44,214 bases of DNA from a virus. The notes beneath the pieces were generated by a model. The model was not told where the DNA came from, did no database searches, and saw only the letters and a list, made by a program, of their open reading frames with translations. The stretch is taken from positions 1-44,214 of the IMG/VR virus record IMGVR_UViG_3300030329_002700, one strand, 5' to 3'. Shown here in pieces: positions 9,716 through 16,125 of this stretch (positions are counted from its first letter, which is position 1; each line of letters starts with the position of its first letter). Position numbers and translations under genes: made by a program.

Positions 9716-10071
9716 TTCCTTTGATTGGGCCGGTCATCGATCTCGTCGGATCTCTTGGCGGCAGTTACCTTGAGAGAAAAAAAGCCGAGGCGAAAGGCAA
9801 GGCAAGGGTTGCTGTTGCCAGGGCCGAGGGCGAAATCGAATGGGACATCGAGCAGGCCAAGGCATCTGCCAATAGCTGGAAGGACGAGTGGCTTTGTATC
9901 TTGTTCACAATTCCTCTCATCATGTGTTTCATCCCAGGCTGCGAGGATTATGTGACCCGCGGGTTCATGGTTCTCGATACCATGCCGGAGTGGTACCGCT
10001 ACTGTCTGGGCGTGATTGTCGCTGCCAGCTTTGGCTTCCGCGGTGCGACTAAGTTTATGGGGCGCAAATGA
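9712..10071 (+). CDS. Holin, similar to the 3TM gene-transfer-agent release family
   Basis: This 119-residue protein begins with a hydrophobic stretch (PLIGPVIDLVGSLGGSYL). A Lys/Ala/Glu-rich helix follows, then two membrane segments at about 65-80 (LCILFTIPLIMCFIPG) and about 95-112 (YCLGVIVAASFGFRGATKF). This order resembles the holin family named for gene-transfer-agent release in alphaproteobacteria. It would form the inner-membrane lesion that releases the lysozyme encoded immediately downstream, with which it overlaps by 4 bp (ATGA). The family match is by pattern only. Confidence 0.7.
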   Translation: MIPLIGPVIDLVGSLGGSYLERKKAEAKGKARVAVARAEGEIEWDIEQAKASANSWKDEWLCILFTIPLIMCFIPGCEDYVTRGFMVLDTMPEWYRYCLGVIVAASFGFRGATKFMGRK

Positions 10072-10493
10072 TGATTTACCCTATCAAAGAGATATCCGAC
10101 AGCCTGAAGCGTCACGAAGGCTACGCTCAACATGCCTACGTTTGCCCGGCCGGGGCTACCAGCGTGGGGTATGGACGCAACCTGGATGAGAAGCACGGCG
10201 GCCTGGGCATTAGCCAGGAAGAAGCGGAGTACCTTCTGGCCAATGACATCAAACGCTCGATCGAGGAATGCGAGAGGTTTGGCTGGTGGGAAGACTGCCC
10301 GATGGACAAGCGCCAGGTCATCATCGAATTGTGCTTTCAGATGGGGTGGCCTTCTCTCACGAATTTCAACCGGATGCTGTCCCATATGGCAAAGCAATCA
10401 TATGACCTGGCGGCGGTCGAATTATTGGATAGTCGCTTTGCCAGGCAAGTGCCGCATCGAGCAGCGGAACTTGCCGAGAGGCTTCGGGCCTGA
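10068..10493 (+). CDS. Endolysin, GH24 phage lysozyme
   Basis: This 141-residue muramidase would cleave peptidoglycan at lysis. The active-site pattern of the GH24 family (Glu, then Asp or Cys nine residues on, then Thr six residues on) is present as E17, C26 and S32 (HEGY, VCPAG, SVGYG). The usual threonine is therefore a serine, and the middle residue is the cysteine variant known in part of the family. There is no obvious signal peptide, so export should depend on the holin. The C-terminal helix contains the usual LLDSRFARQVPHRAAELAER-type ending. The ATG overlaps the holin stop and the stop overlaps the next gene (TGATG). Confidence 0.85.
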   Translation: MMIYPIKEISDSLKRHEGYAQHAYVCPAGATSVGYGRNLDEKHGGLGISQEEAEYLLANDIKRSIEECERFGWWEDCPMDKRQVIIELCFQMGWPSLTNFNRMLSHMAKQSYDLAAVELLDSRFARQVPHRAAELAERLRA

Positions 10494-11548
10494 TGGCGTC
10501 GCGAAGTTTACCCGAAAAGGTATTGCGGCAGACGCTTGATGCCGTTGAAAGGGCCGATGGCAATATCTCCGCGGCAGCGATTGCGGTAGGAATAAACCGA
10601 TCGACGTTTGAGGGACGCTATCGTAGGGCAAAACAAGTTCTGATGCCCGACAGTTCAGCTGATGATGAGTCAGAAACAGAGGTGTTGCTGCCGGAGTTTC
10701 CTGACGAAGATATCGATGTCGAGGAAATCCTGGACCACCTGGGTAAGCGTTGGTCGAAAAAGCAGGAACATGAGAAATCTAAGCGCTGGTTTGATATCAA
10801 AATAAAGTCTGATGAAGTATTTGGCCTGGCTGTCGTTGGAGATCCGCACCTGGGGACGCATTGCAATATCCCGTTGTTGAGGCGAGACGTTGAGATTATG
10901 TCAACAACGCCTGGCATCCATTGTGTCAATATCGGGGATACCACGAACAATTGGCCGGGCTACGGTCGCTTGGCTGCGCTCTATGCGGAGGAGGATATGT
11001 CGCGGCCGACAGAGCGGAAGCTGGCCAGGTGGTTCCTTGAGGCGCTGCCCTGGGTGGTTTGGCTCGAAGGCAACCACGACAACATGGCCGGTGAACTATC
11101 GGTCTACTTGCGATCGCAAAACGTAAAGCAGATCCCGATGTTGGATTGGCAGGCGCGGTTTAAGCTGGTTTTTCCGTCTGCGACGATCAAAGTCGATGCG
11201 GCTCATAACCACAAAGGGACCAGCATTTACAACCCGCTACATGGTCAGCGGAGAGCTGACCTCTGGGGGGAGGACGCAGACATCTACGTTGCCGGCCACC
11301 ACCACACCTGGGCAATACAGCAGCAGGAGCGCGCCAACAGCGATGGCAGCTGTGTCACCTACGCCAGGGCGAGGGGATACAAGTGGCACGATGAGTACGG
11401 CAAGAGGGGCGGATTTCACGAAGAGCGGTATGGCTCGACAATTATATTTGTGATCGATCCAAAGGCACCGCCGCCGACCAGGGTGAAGCCGTTTGCCGAC
11501 CTGGAGGAGGGTGCGGAGTTCCTGACCTGGAAGCGGGGAAGAAAATAG
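10493..11548 (+). CDS. Calcineurin-like metallophosphoesterase with N-terminal helix-turn-helix
   Basis: The 351-residue protein carries the metallophosphoesterase motifs in order: DPHLG, GDTTNNW, GNHDN, and a GHHHTW block near the C-terminus, which together bind two metal ions. The first about 45 residues look like a helix-turn-helix (AVERADGNISAAAIAVGINR then STFEGRYRRA), as if the enzyme had its own DNA-binding domain. The substrate cannot be read from the sequence; nucleic acid phosphodiester bonds are possible given the HTH. It begins at the lysozyme stop codon and is the last gene of the late operon, directly before the attachment site. A post-lysis-cassette position is a common place for extra, non-structural phage genes. 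Confidence 0.8.
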   Translation: MASRSLPEKVLRQTLDAVERADGNISAAAIAVGINRSTFEGRYRRAKQVLMPDSSADDESETEVLLPEFPDEDIDVEEILDHLGKRWSKKQEHEKSKRWFDIKIKSDEVFGLAVVGDPHLGTHCNIPLLRRDVEIMSTTPGIHCVNIGDTTNNWPGYGRLAALYAEEDMSRPTERKLARWFLEALPWVVWLEGNHDNMAGELSVYLRSQNVKQIPMLDWQARFKLVFPSATIKVDAAHNHKGTSIYNPLHGQRRADLWGEDADIYVAGHHHTWAIQQQERANSDGSCVTYARARGYKWHDEYGKRGGFHEERYGSTIIFVIDPKAPPPTRVKPFADLEEGAEFLTWKRGRK

Positions 11549-11558
11549 GCGCTCTAAC

Positions 11559-11816
11559 TTTCGCGACTTTTGCCATGTGACAGCACGGGAAACTATGGTA
11601 AACAGTGGGATGTGACGCGGAAAATAAAGTCGCGAAAGATTTTTTCGACATTCCGAAAAACATAGCCTGATCAATGTATTAGGCATTGTGGGGGTGTAGC
11701 TCAGTTGGTTAGAGCGCTGGCCTGTCACGCAAGCGCACACCCTCTGTATCCCTTACTGGAAGCGAAATTCGCGACTTTTTTCGCGATCTAGCCGGCGCTG
11801 TTTCGCGACTTTTGCC
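11559..11816. repeat. Arm-type integrase binding sites flanking the attP core
   Basis: A motif TTTCGCGACTTTTGCC occurs identically at 11559-11574 and 11801-11816. Shorter copies are at 11626-11637 (inverted, AAAGTCGCGAAA) and 11768-11779 (TTCGCGACTTTT), and a partial one at about 11779-11789. The copies lie on both sides of the tRNA-derived core (11690-11733), the usual arrangement of P and P' arm sites bound by the N-terminal domain of tyrosine integrases. The last copy overlaps the final codons of the integrase. The region 11549-11787 shows no gene. Confidence 0.7.
11690..11733 (+). other. Candidate attP core: 5' half of a tRNA-Asp gene
   Basis: The segment reads as the acceptor 5' strand (GGGGGTG), T8-A9, a D arm (GCTC/GAGC), an anticodon stem (CTGGC), a loop CTGTCAC with anticodon GTC (Asp), and a partly complementary 3' stem (GCAAG). 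After 11733 no variable loop or T arm follows, so it is not a working tRNA gene. It is 54 bases beyond the integrase stop and is bracketed by arm-type repeats. Phages of this kind recombine into host tRNA genes at such identity blocks. The block here is the 5' half rather than the more usual 3' half. Confidence 0.8.
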
Positions 11817-12900
11817 TGTCGCGGCGCTTGTCCTGGGCGTTTTTGGCCATCGTAAACGAAGCCGGATTGTAGGTGTCCAGGATCCGCTGGCTCTTCTCGA
11901 TCGAGTGTCCGGTGCCAGCTGCCAGTTCTGCCGCTGTAGCGCCCGCCTCTGCGCGTTCTACGCTAGCTGTCCGGCGTAGGTCGCGCATCTGCAATGATTT
12001 GGGTATGCCGGCAGCATCCATGATCTTTCGGATGTCTTTTGTCAGCCGATCTTTTGTGAAGGCTACGCCGCGGTATCTGCCATGTGTGGTCGGCGTCCGT
12101 AACAGAATAGCCCCAGGATGGATTTTAAGCCCCGTAGAGGCCAGGTAACGCTGTATCAGGTCATATGTCTCCGGCCATATAGGCGCGTACTGTGGGCGTC
12201 CCGTCTTCGCCTGTATGAGTTCGATGTGCGTGGGGAACAATTGTTCTGCTTTGATGGCTCGAATATCCCCCGGTCTTAGGCTGGTGTCGTAGGCGATCAT
12301 AAAAGCGCAGCCCGCACCGAGCATGTCCATTTCTTCTGCTTTCATCACAACGTCTGCCACCATGTCGGCGGTCCAAATAGTGGTGCGCGACGGCGGCTCT
12401 TTAACCCGCGTTGATCGCGTTGGGTTAAAGCTGATGACGTTCTGCTTTTCCAGGCGATTAAAGATAAAGCGCAAATCCTTCATTACGCGCTGTGCTTTGC
12501 TTACTGACTTGTGCTTGCGAAGGGCCGTGTAAAATTTTTCAACGTGGTTCGCCGTGATTTTTTCGACTTTTGTGTCGGGAAAGGCTTTCAAGATTGTGGT
12601 GAATGCGCGTTCCATCTCGTCCTGGCGAACGGCAGATTTGTCGGCGTGGGCGATGCTGTCCAGGTACTCGCGCATGTGCCATCCAAGGGTTCCTGGCGCG
12701 GGTGGTGTTTCAAGGTCTGTCTGTTCTGCCTTGCGCTCTTTGTCCCATTGAACATTCAGTTCTATCGCTCTTTGTTGCGCCCTGGCGAGGTCTTTGCCGA
12801 GCGGCTCATTGCGCCAGCCAGCCCTTCGCATTTGAGGTGATGCGACAAAATAATATCGGCCGAACTCTTCCCGGAAGTGTCTGATTTTATCGGAGGCCAT
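11788..12900 (-). CDS. int: Tyrosine-family site-specific integrase
   Basis: This 370-residue recombinase would integrate the phage at the tRNA-Asp site beside it. The first 70 residues look like an arm-binding domain. Residues 75-155 look like a core-binding SAM-like domain, and the rest is the catalytic domain. Visible catalytic residues are R209 (TSLRPGD), K232 (region AKTGRP), R309 (RDLRRT), H332 (GHS) and the nucleophile Y344 (DTYNP). In the H-x-x-R box the histidine is replaced by arginine (R306), a variant seen in some phage integrases. The ATG at 12900 was chosen because the upstream frame extension overlaps the excisionase gene; the overlap from this ATG is 14 bp. Confidence 0.9.
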   Translation of the reverse strand: MASDKIRHFREEFGRYYFVASPQMRRAGWRNEPLGKDLARAQQRAIELNVQWDKERKAEQTDLETPPAPGTLGWHMREYLDSIAHADKSAVRQDEMERAFTTILKAFPDTKVEKITANHVEKFYTALRKHKSVSKAQRVMKDLRFIFNRLEKQNVISFNPTRSTRVKEPPSRTTIWTADMVADVVMKAEEMDMLGAGCAFMIAYDTSLRPGDIRAIKAEQLFPTHIELIQAKTGRPQYAPIWPETYDLIQRYLASTGLKIHPGAILLRTPTTHGRYRGVAFTKDRLTKDIRKIMDAAGIPKSLQMRDLRRTASVERAEAGATAAELAAGTGHSIEKSQRILDTYNPASFTMAKNAQDKRRDRQKSRNSAG

Positions 12901-13117
12901 CAGCGAATGCGTCCAGTCGCTGATCGATTTCTGACGTTTCTTCTTTGGTCGGCAGCCGATCGAATGCTTCGTCCAGCTGTTCGCGATCCCAGACGCTGAC
13001 CTTGTCCGCTTTTTTCGGCGGGGGCATACGTCCGTCTGCGACCAATTGATCGAACTTGCTGACGCCCAGGGCAACGTAGGCAGCCGCATCCCGGCGTCGC
13101 AATCCGCGCGGCATCAT
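12887..13117 (-). CDS. AlpA/MerR-type DNA-binding protein, probable excisionase
   Basis: This 76-residue protein has a winged-helix pattern near its N-terminus (RRDAAAYVALGVSKFDQLVA, then MPPPKKADKVSVWDREQLDE) that is typical of AlpA-like regulators and phage excisionases. It lies directly upstream of the integrase and overlaps it, which fits an Xis function at attP. The start at 13117 gives the ATGA overlap with the preceding gene used throughout this operon; a GTG nine bases upstream is also possible. Confidence 0.75.
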   Translation of the reverse strand: MMPRGLRRRDAAAYVALGVSKFDQLVADGRMPPPKKADKVSVWDREQLDEAFDRLPTKEETSEIDQRLDAFADGLR

Positions 13118-13368
13118 AGCAGCCACCAGTCACGCAGCCTGGACCACAAACTCCGGCGCTTTGACAGCGGTACGTCGTAGTGGCTGATCTCGCCATAACC
13201 GCGAATGATCTGGCCAATTCGCTGGGCCTTGATCCGCACTGGGTTGAATTTGCTTTCATCCCTGATCGCATTCTCTATCTCTAAATAGGTTAAGCCGGCG
13301 ACGGCCAGCTGCACGATCATATCGTCGCGCTGCTTTTTCAGTTCACTCAATGGGATTTTACCGATCAT
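13114..13368 (-). CDS. Small basic protein of unknown function
   Basis: The 84 residues are not recognised as a named family. The N-terminal half (SELKKQRDDMIVQLAVAGLT, then YLEIENAI) could form helices of a DNA-binding fold, and the middle (NPVRIKAQRIGQIIRGYG) resembles a recognition helix. It overlaps the previous frame and the excisionase gene by ATGA at both ends, which supports coupled translation within the leftward operon. Confidence 0.6.
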   Translation of the reverse strand: MIGKIPLSELKKQRDDMIVQLAVAGLTYLEIENAIRDESKFNPVRIKAQRIGQIIRGYGEISHYDVPLSKRRSLWSRLRDWWLL

Positions 13369-13544
13369 GATCGTTCCTCGCTAGGTGGGATTTTCTCAAC
13401 AAAGTGCAGCAGTGTCCGAATCGCGTTGATGCATTGTTTCCTGGGAAACGGAAGGATGTTTACTTCGCCATCAACCGCGACGACCAACTCGCACTTGTCT
13501 GTATCCTCGGGGTCTGCCCTAAAGTATGCCAGTGCTTTAGAAAT
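13365..13544 (-). CDS. Open frame without a standard start codon, possible frameshift extension of the gene at 13537-13680
   Basis: This frame encodes about 59 residues (ISKALAYFRADPEDTDKCEL, then VVAVDGEVNILPFPRKQ) and ends in the ATGA overlap with the next gene, a strong sign that it is translated. No ATG, GTG or TTG lies near its beginning; only ATT (13544) or CTG would serve. It starts where the 47-residue frame upstream ends at UUC UAA, and a +1 shift there would join the two into one protein of about 105 residues. Real frameshifting, a non-standard start or a single-base assembly error are all possible. Confidence 0.5.
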   Translation of the reverse strand: MSKALAYFRADPEDTDKCELVVAVDGEVNILPFPRKQCINAIRTLLHFVEKIPPSEERS

Positions 13545-13680
13545 TACGCCCTGCCTTTGCGGTCGTTTCCGCCATGTGCAGCCCGAGGTATTGCGGGTTG
13601 GCCAGGGGTGCCGGCAAGTTCGCCGGCTTTTCCTGCTCTCCCCTGTTGAGGTATGACCAAATCATTTTTATGAGCGTCAT
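13537..13680 (-). CDS. Small protein of 47 residues, possible N-terminal part of a frameshifted gene
   Basis: It begins MTLIKMIWSYLNRGEQEKPA and ends MAETTAKAGRNF at a TAA. A good ribosome binding site (AGGAGA, 8 bases upstream of the ATG) supports translation. No family was recognised. The following in-frame stop lies where the next reading frame (13365-13544) opens, so the two may be parts of one product. Confidence 0.55.
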   Translation of the reverse strand: MTLIKMIWSYLNRGEQEKPANLPAPLANPQYLGLHMAETTAKAGRNF

Positions 13681-13705
13681 GGTTCTCTCCTATCAATAGT
13701 CGTAA

Positions 13706-14140
13706 TTAGCCGATCATCTCGGTTACTTCTTCCATGAGATCCGCGGACCCAAGGCCGGGGATCAGCCTGGTGGTCACCAGGTCGATCGCTTTTTCCATCA
13801 GGTCGTTGAACTCTGTCGCGTCCATGTTGTGAAACGCGATCGATTTGACCTGGCGAAACTGCTTGCCATCGAGGCCGGTGAGCGTATCGACATAATCGAG
13901 TGCTTCGAGGATTGCCTTTGACAGGCTCTCTGGCCGCGGGAAATTTTTCTCTAATTCTTCGGGTAGGTTTTCGTGAACCGTGCGGATCAATCCCCAGTAC
14001 AGTCGGTGCTGCCGGAGAGATCGCGCCTGCTTCACCTCGACCATCACCTGGTCGTGGAGGCGGAGCGACTGGATCGCCTGCCGCCCCGCTTCGTCTGTGG
14101 GCCTCAGTTCGAGGCCGTGCCGGATGGCGGCGAACCTCAA
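13706..14140 (-). CDS. DUF1367-like phage protein
   Basis: This 144-residue protein resembles the DUF1367 family of phage early proteins. A beta-rich start is followed by a helix with the pattern RSLRQHRLYWGLI and a C-terminal block KSIAFHNMDATEFNDLMEKA that precedes IDLVTTRLIP. The family's molecular function is not established; its members usually sit in recombination or ninX-like blocks, as here. The start is a TTG that overlaps the stop of the upstream gene (TTGA), in place of the ATGA used elsewhere in this operon. Confidence 0.6.
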   Translation of the reverse strand: MRFAAIRHGLELRPTDEAGRQAIQSLRLHDQVMVEVKQARSLRQHRLYWGLIRTVHENLPEELEKNFPRPESLSKAILEALDYVDTLTGLDGKQFRQVKSIAFHNMDATEFNDLMEKAIDLVTTRLIPGLGSADLMEEVTEMIG

Positions 14141-14649
14141 AAGGGGATCTCGTCATCGACAATTGGTTCCTTGCCCAGGCCCAGGGCAATCCACTTCTGC
14201 GCTTCTTCACGGGTTATCCCGCTCTCGATCGCAGACTTGAGGATGCCGCATATGCCTGGCGGCACATCTTCCGGCCGCGGGGCGTTCGCAACCGGGGCCA
14301 CCGGTCGAGGTGCCGGCTGCACGGGCAGCTGCTGAACTGTCGCACTGGGTGCCTGGGGTGCCGGCGCTGGGGCTGCGCTCCGCCGCTGGTCCCGCGGCAT
14401 GGCCTCACCATTGAGCGCGGTCAAGTTACGGTATACGCGGCCGTTGCTCTCGCGTTCGACATAGGTCAGTTCAGCTTGTTGCCCTTGCATGTGCTGGTAC
14501 GTCTCGAAGGCAACGTCACTGATGGTGTAATATTGCCCGTCTGTGCCTTTTATCGACGCGGGGCGATTGCCGTTCCTCGGGTTAACGTATTGAAGCCCGG
14601 TTGTGGCGGTGAAAACTTCTTGCTGCTGCATAGCTGTATTTCCGTTCAT
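14137..14649 (-). CDS. Protein with SSB-type acidic C-terminal tip
   Basis: The 170-residue protein ends in VDDEIPF, matching the acidic aromatic tip (D-D-x-I-P-F) by which bacterial single-stranded DNA binding proteins recruit partners. Residues 12-90 are beta-rich (TTGLQYVNPRNGNRPASI, YYTISDVAFETYQ, AELTYVERESNGRVYRNLT) and could be an OB-like domain. A proline/alanine/glutamine linker of about 45 residues follows, then a short helical segment before the tip. Together with the exonuclease and helicase of the same operon it suggests a phage recombination or repair function on single-stranded DNA. A true SSB fold is not proven from sequence alone. It overlaps its upstream neighbour by ATGA. 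Confidence 0.6.
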   Translation of the reverse strand: MNGNTAMQQQEVFTATTGLQYVNPRNGNRPASIKGTDGQYYTISDVAFETYQHMQGQQAELTYVERESNGRVYRNLTALNGEAMPRDQRRSAAPAPAPQAPSATVQQLPVQPAPRPVAPVANAPRPEDVPPGICGILKSAIESGITREEAQKWIALGLGKEPIVDDEIPF

Positions 14650-14990
14650 GATCGTAAATCTCCGACTGCTTGATCAAATAAAAACATCTGGGTTGGCTTC
14701 GCTATCATTACGCGTTGCTGGCGGCCGGAAGCCCCTGGCCGTTTGCCGATAAACTCAATGGCACCCTTGTCCGCCAGCGCCCGGTACCTGGCGGTGACGG
14801 ATGAATAAGCCGTGATGCCATAATCCCGCGCACATATATCGCGGACCTCGTCCGAGATAATGCCGTCCGGGTGCGCCCTGATCACGTTCAGAACAATCTG
14901 TTCGAGCGCGGTTGTGTCGATGCTGTCGCCGGCGTCGATAGATGTGTCCGGCGCACCGTATCGATACAGTTTGTGAATAGTCGCGGTCAT
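14646..14990 (-). CDS. Small winged-helix-like protein
   Basis: The 114 residues contain a probable winged helix at about 29-98: helix IVLNVIRAHPDGIISDEVRD, a second helix around SSVTARYRALADKG, then a beta wing (AIEFIGKRPG, QQRVMIA). This is the arrangement of DNA-binding winged-helix domains. The role could be transcriptional or in DNA processing. It overlaps the exonuclease stop (ATGA) and the next gene (ATGA), so it belongs to the leftward operon. Confidence 0.6.
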   Translation of the reverse strand: MTATIHKLYRYGAPDTSIDAGDSIDTTALEQIVLNVIRAHPDGIISDEVRDICARDYGITAYSSVTARYRALADKGAIEFIGKRPGASGRQQRVMIAKPTQMFLFDQAVGDLRS

Positions 14991-15760
14991 GCTGCTAACT
15001 CCTTCAGTTCCTTCGTTGCTTGCTTGTCAAAATGGTAGAGCCGGAGAAGGCTCAGAAATGTCTCGAAATCGCGGATGTGTTCGTCGGGAAAGACCAGGTA
15101 TTCGTATGACGCATCCGCCTTGTCGCAGCGCAGGCTGGCCCGCTGCTCGATCTCGATACCCAGTTCTTCCTCAAGTGCTTCGGTGTAGGCGCTGACCTGG
15201 AGAAAAGTCTCGGGATATATTGCCTTGCTGGTCTTGAAGTCGAGGCTGGTCAGCTTGCCATCAATGGTCGCGACAAGGTCGGTGGTGCCGCAATAGAAGT
15301 GGCGCTTCGAGAAGCACATGCGCTCAGTGAACATGACCTGGACATCGTGATCACCGAGCCAGTTGTTAAACGCGGTGCAGGCGTTCCTGGCTTCTTCGTG
15401 CGACGGCAGGGGGGCGTCTCCGCCGGCCAGACGTAACTCGATGTAGTCGTGGGTCAGTGAGCCGATTTCACGAGCCTGCCGGGAAATGTTGTCGGCCGCC
15501 GACGCAATAGTGTCGATCGCGCGGTTGCGCTGGATCTCGTCCATCTTGAACGTCTGGCCGACCGGGAACTGCTTTTCGAACTCTTCCCTGATGCATGTCC
15601 GTTGCCAGTGCATCATCGCCCGAGTTTTGTCTTTCATGCCCAAGATCGTGGTCACGTTCGGGACATGAAATTTTTTGGCACCGTCCACAGCTGCGCGATA
15701 GACGTGGTTTCTGTCCATCGTCAGCTTCACGCTGCCGTCATATAGTGTGTACTCGTTCAT
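14987..15760 (-). CDS. RecB-type PD-(D/E)XK exonuclease
   Basis: The 257-residue protein has the motifs of PD-(D/E)XK phage exonucleases: H104 in GSLTHDYIE, E146 before RMCF, D161 in GTTDLVA, D174-F-K176 (SLDFKTS), and the Q188/Y192 motif (QVSAYTEAL). Such enzymes resect double-stranded DNA ends and supply 3' overhangs for annealing. In this operon it works beside an SNF2-type helicase and an SSB-tailed protein, forming a plausible recombination module. No annealing protein of the Bet, Erf or RecT type was recognised in the operon. A ribosome binding site (AAATAAGAGGTGAG) precedes the ATG, and a candidate promoter with a family A operator lies 25-55 bases upstream. Confidence 0.85.
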   Translation of the reverse strand: MNEYTLYDGSVKLTMDRNHVYRAAVDGAKKFHVPNVTTILGMKDKTRAMMHWQRTCIREEFEKQFPVGQTFKMDEIQRNRAIDTIASAADNISRQAREIGSLTHDYIELRLAGGDAPLPSHEEARNACTAFNNWLGDHDVQVMFTERMCFSKRHFYCGTTDLVATIDGKLTSLDFKTSKAIYPETFLQVSAYTEALEEELGIEIEQRASLRCDKADASYEYLVFPDEHIRDFETFLSLLRLYHFDKQATKELKELAA

Positions 15761-15784
15761 TCATCTCACCTCTTATTTCCGACG

Positions 15785-15813
15785 ATAATAGGAAAAATAC
15801 GACTATCGGTCCA
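15785..15813 (-). promoter_or_regulatory. Candidate leftward promoter with family A operator, upstream of the exonuclease
   Basis: On the minus strand TGGACC (15808-15813) and TATTAT (15785-15790) are 17 bp apart. A family A operator (TAGGAAAAATACGA, 15789-15802) lies in the spacer, identical to the copy at 18050. This would let the repressor shut off the exonuclease and downstream genes separately. It is a sequence match only. Confidence 0.45.
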
Positions 15814-15834
15814 CAGTTAAATCACGAAGGTCGT

Positions 15835-16125
15835 TCAATAGGTCAATTCCAAACTACTCAGATAGGCATCAATGGCGCTAACGGCGTCATCCATCGTTTT
15901 CCGAAATAAGTCCTCGCTGGGCGCGGTGTCTGTCCATTCGAAATCATACACCGCCACGGCGCTTTCTTGGTCCGCATCTGTATATACGAGGTCAGAAAAA
16001 GCGGTGCTGTCCTCGTCTTCGATCATCCATTTCGCGGTAAATGCAGGCGCTTGCCGGTGGACAATATATCCCTGTTCCGCCTGATCGAATGGGTCAATGC
16101 CGACTATCCATTTTTTAAGGGTCAT
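15835..16125 (-). CDS. Small acidic protein of unknown function
   Basis: The 96 residues are acidic, with two clusters of Asp/Glu (MIEDEDSTAFSDLV, YTDADQESAVAVYDFEWTDT), and are not recognised. The gene overlaps the helicase stop by ATGA, so it is translated with it. An acidic DNA-mimic or a partner protein of the helicase would fit, but the sequence does not show either. Confidence 0.6.
   Translation of the reverse strand: MTLKKWIVGIDPFDQAEQGYIVHRQAPAFTAKWMIEDEDSTAFSDLVYTDADQESAVAVYDFEWTDTAPSEDLFRKTMDDAVSAIDAYLSSLELTY

Noticed and set aside
11690-11787. Complete tRNA-Asp gene
   Set aside because: No T arm, variable loop or 3' acceptor strand follows the anticodon loop, and the 3' anticodon stem has a mismatch.
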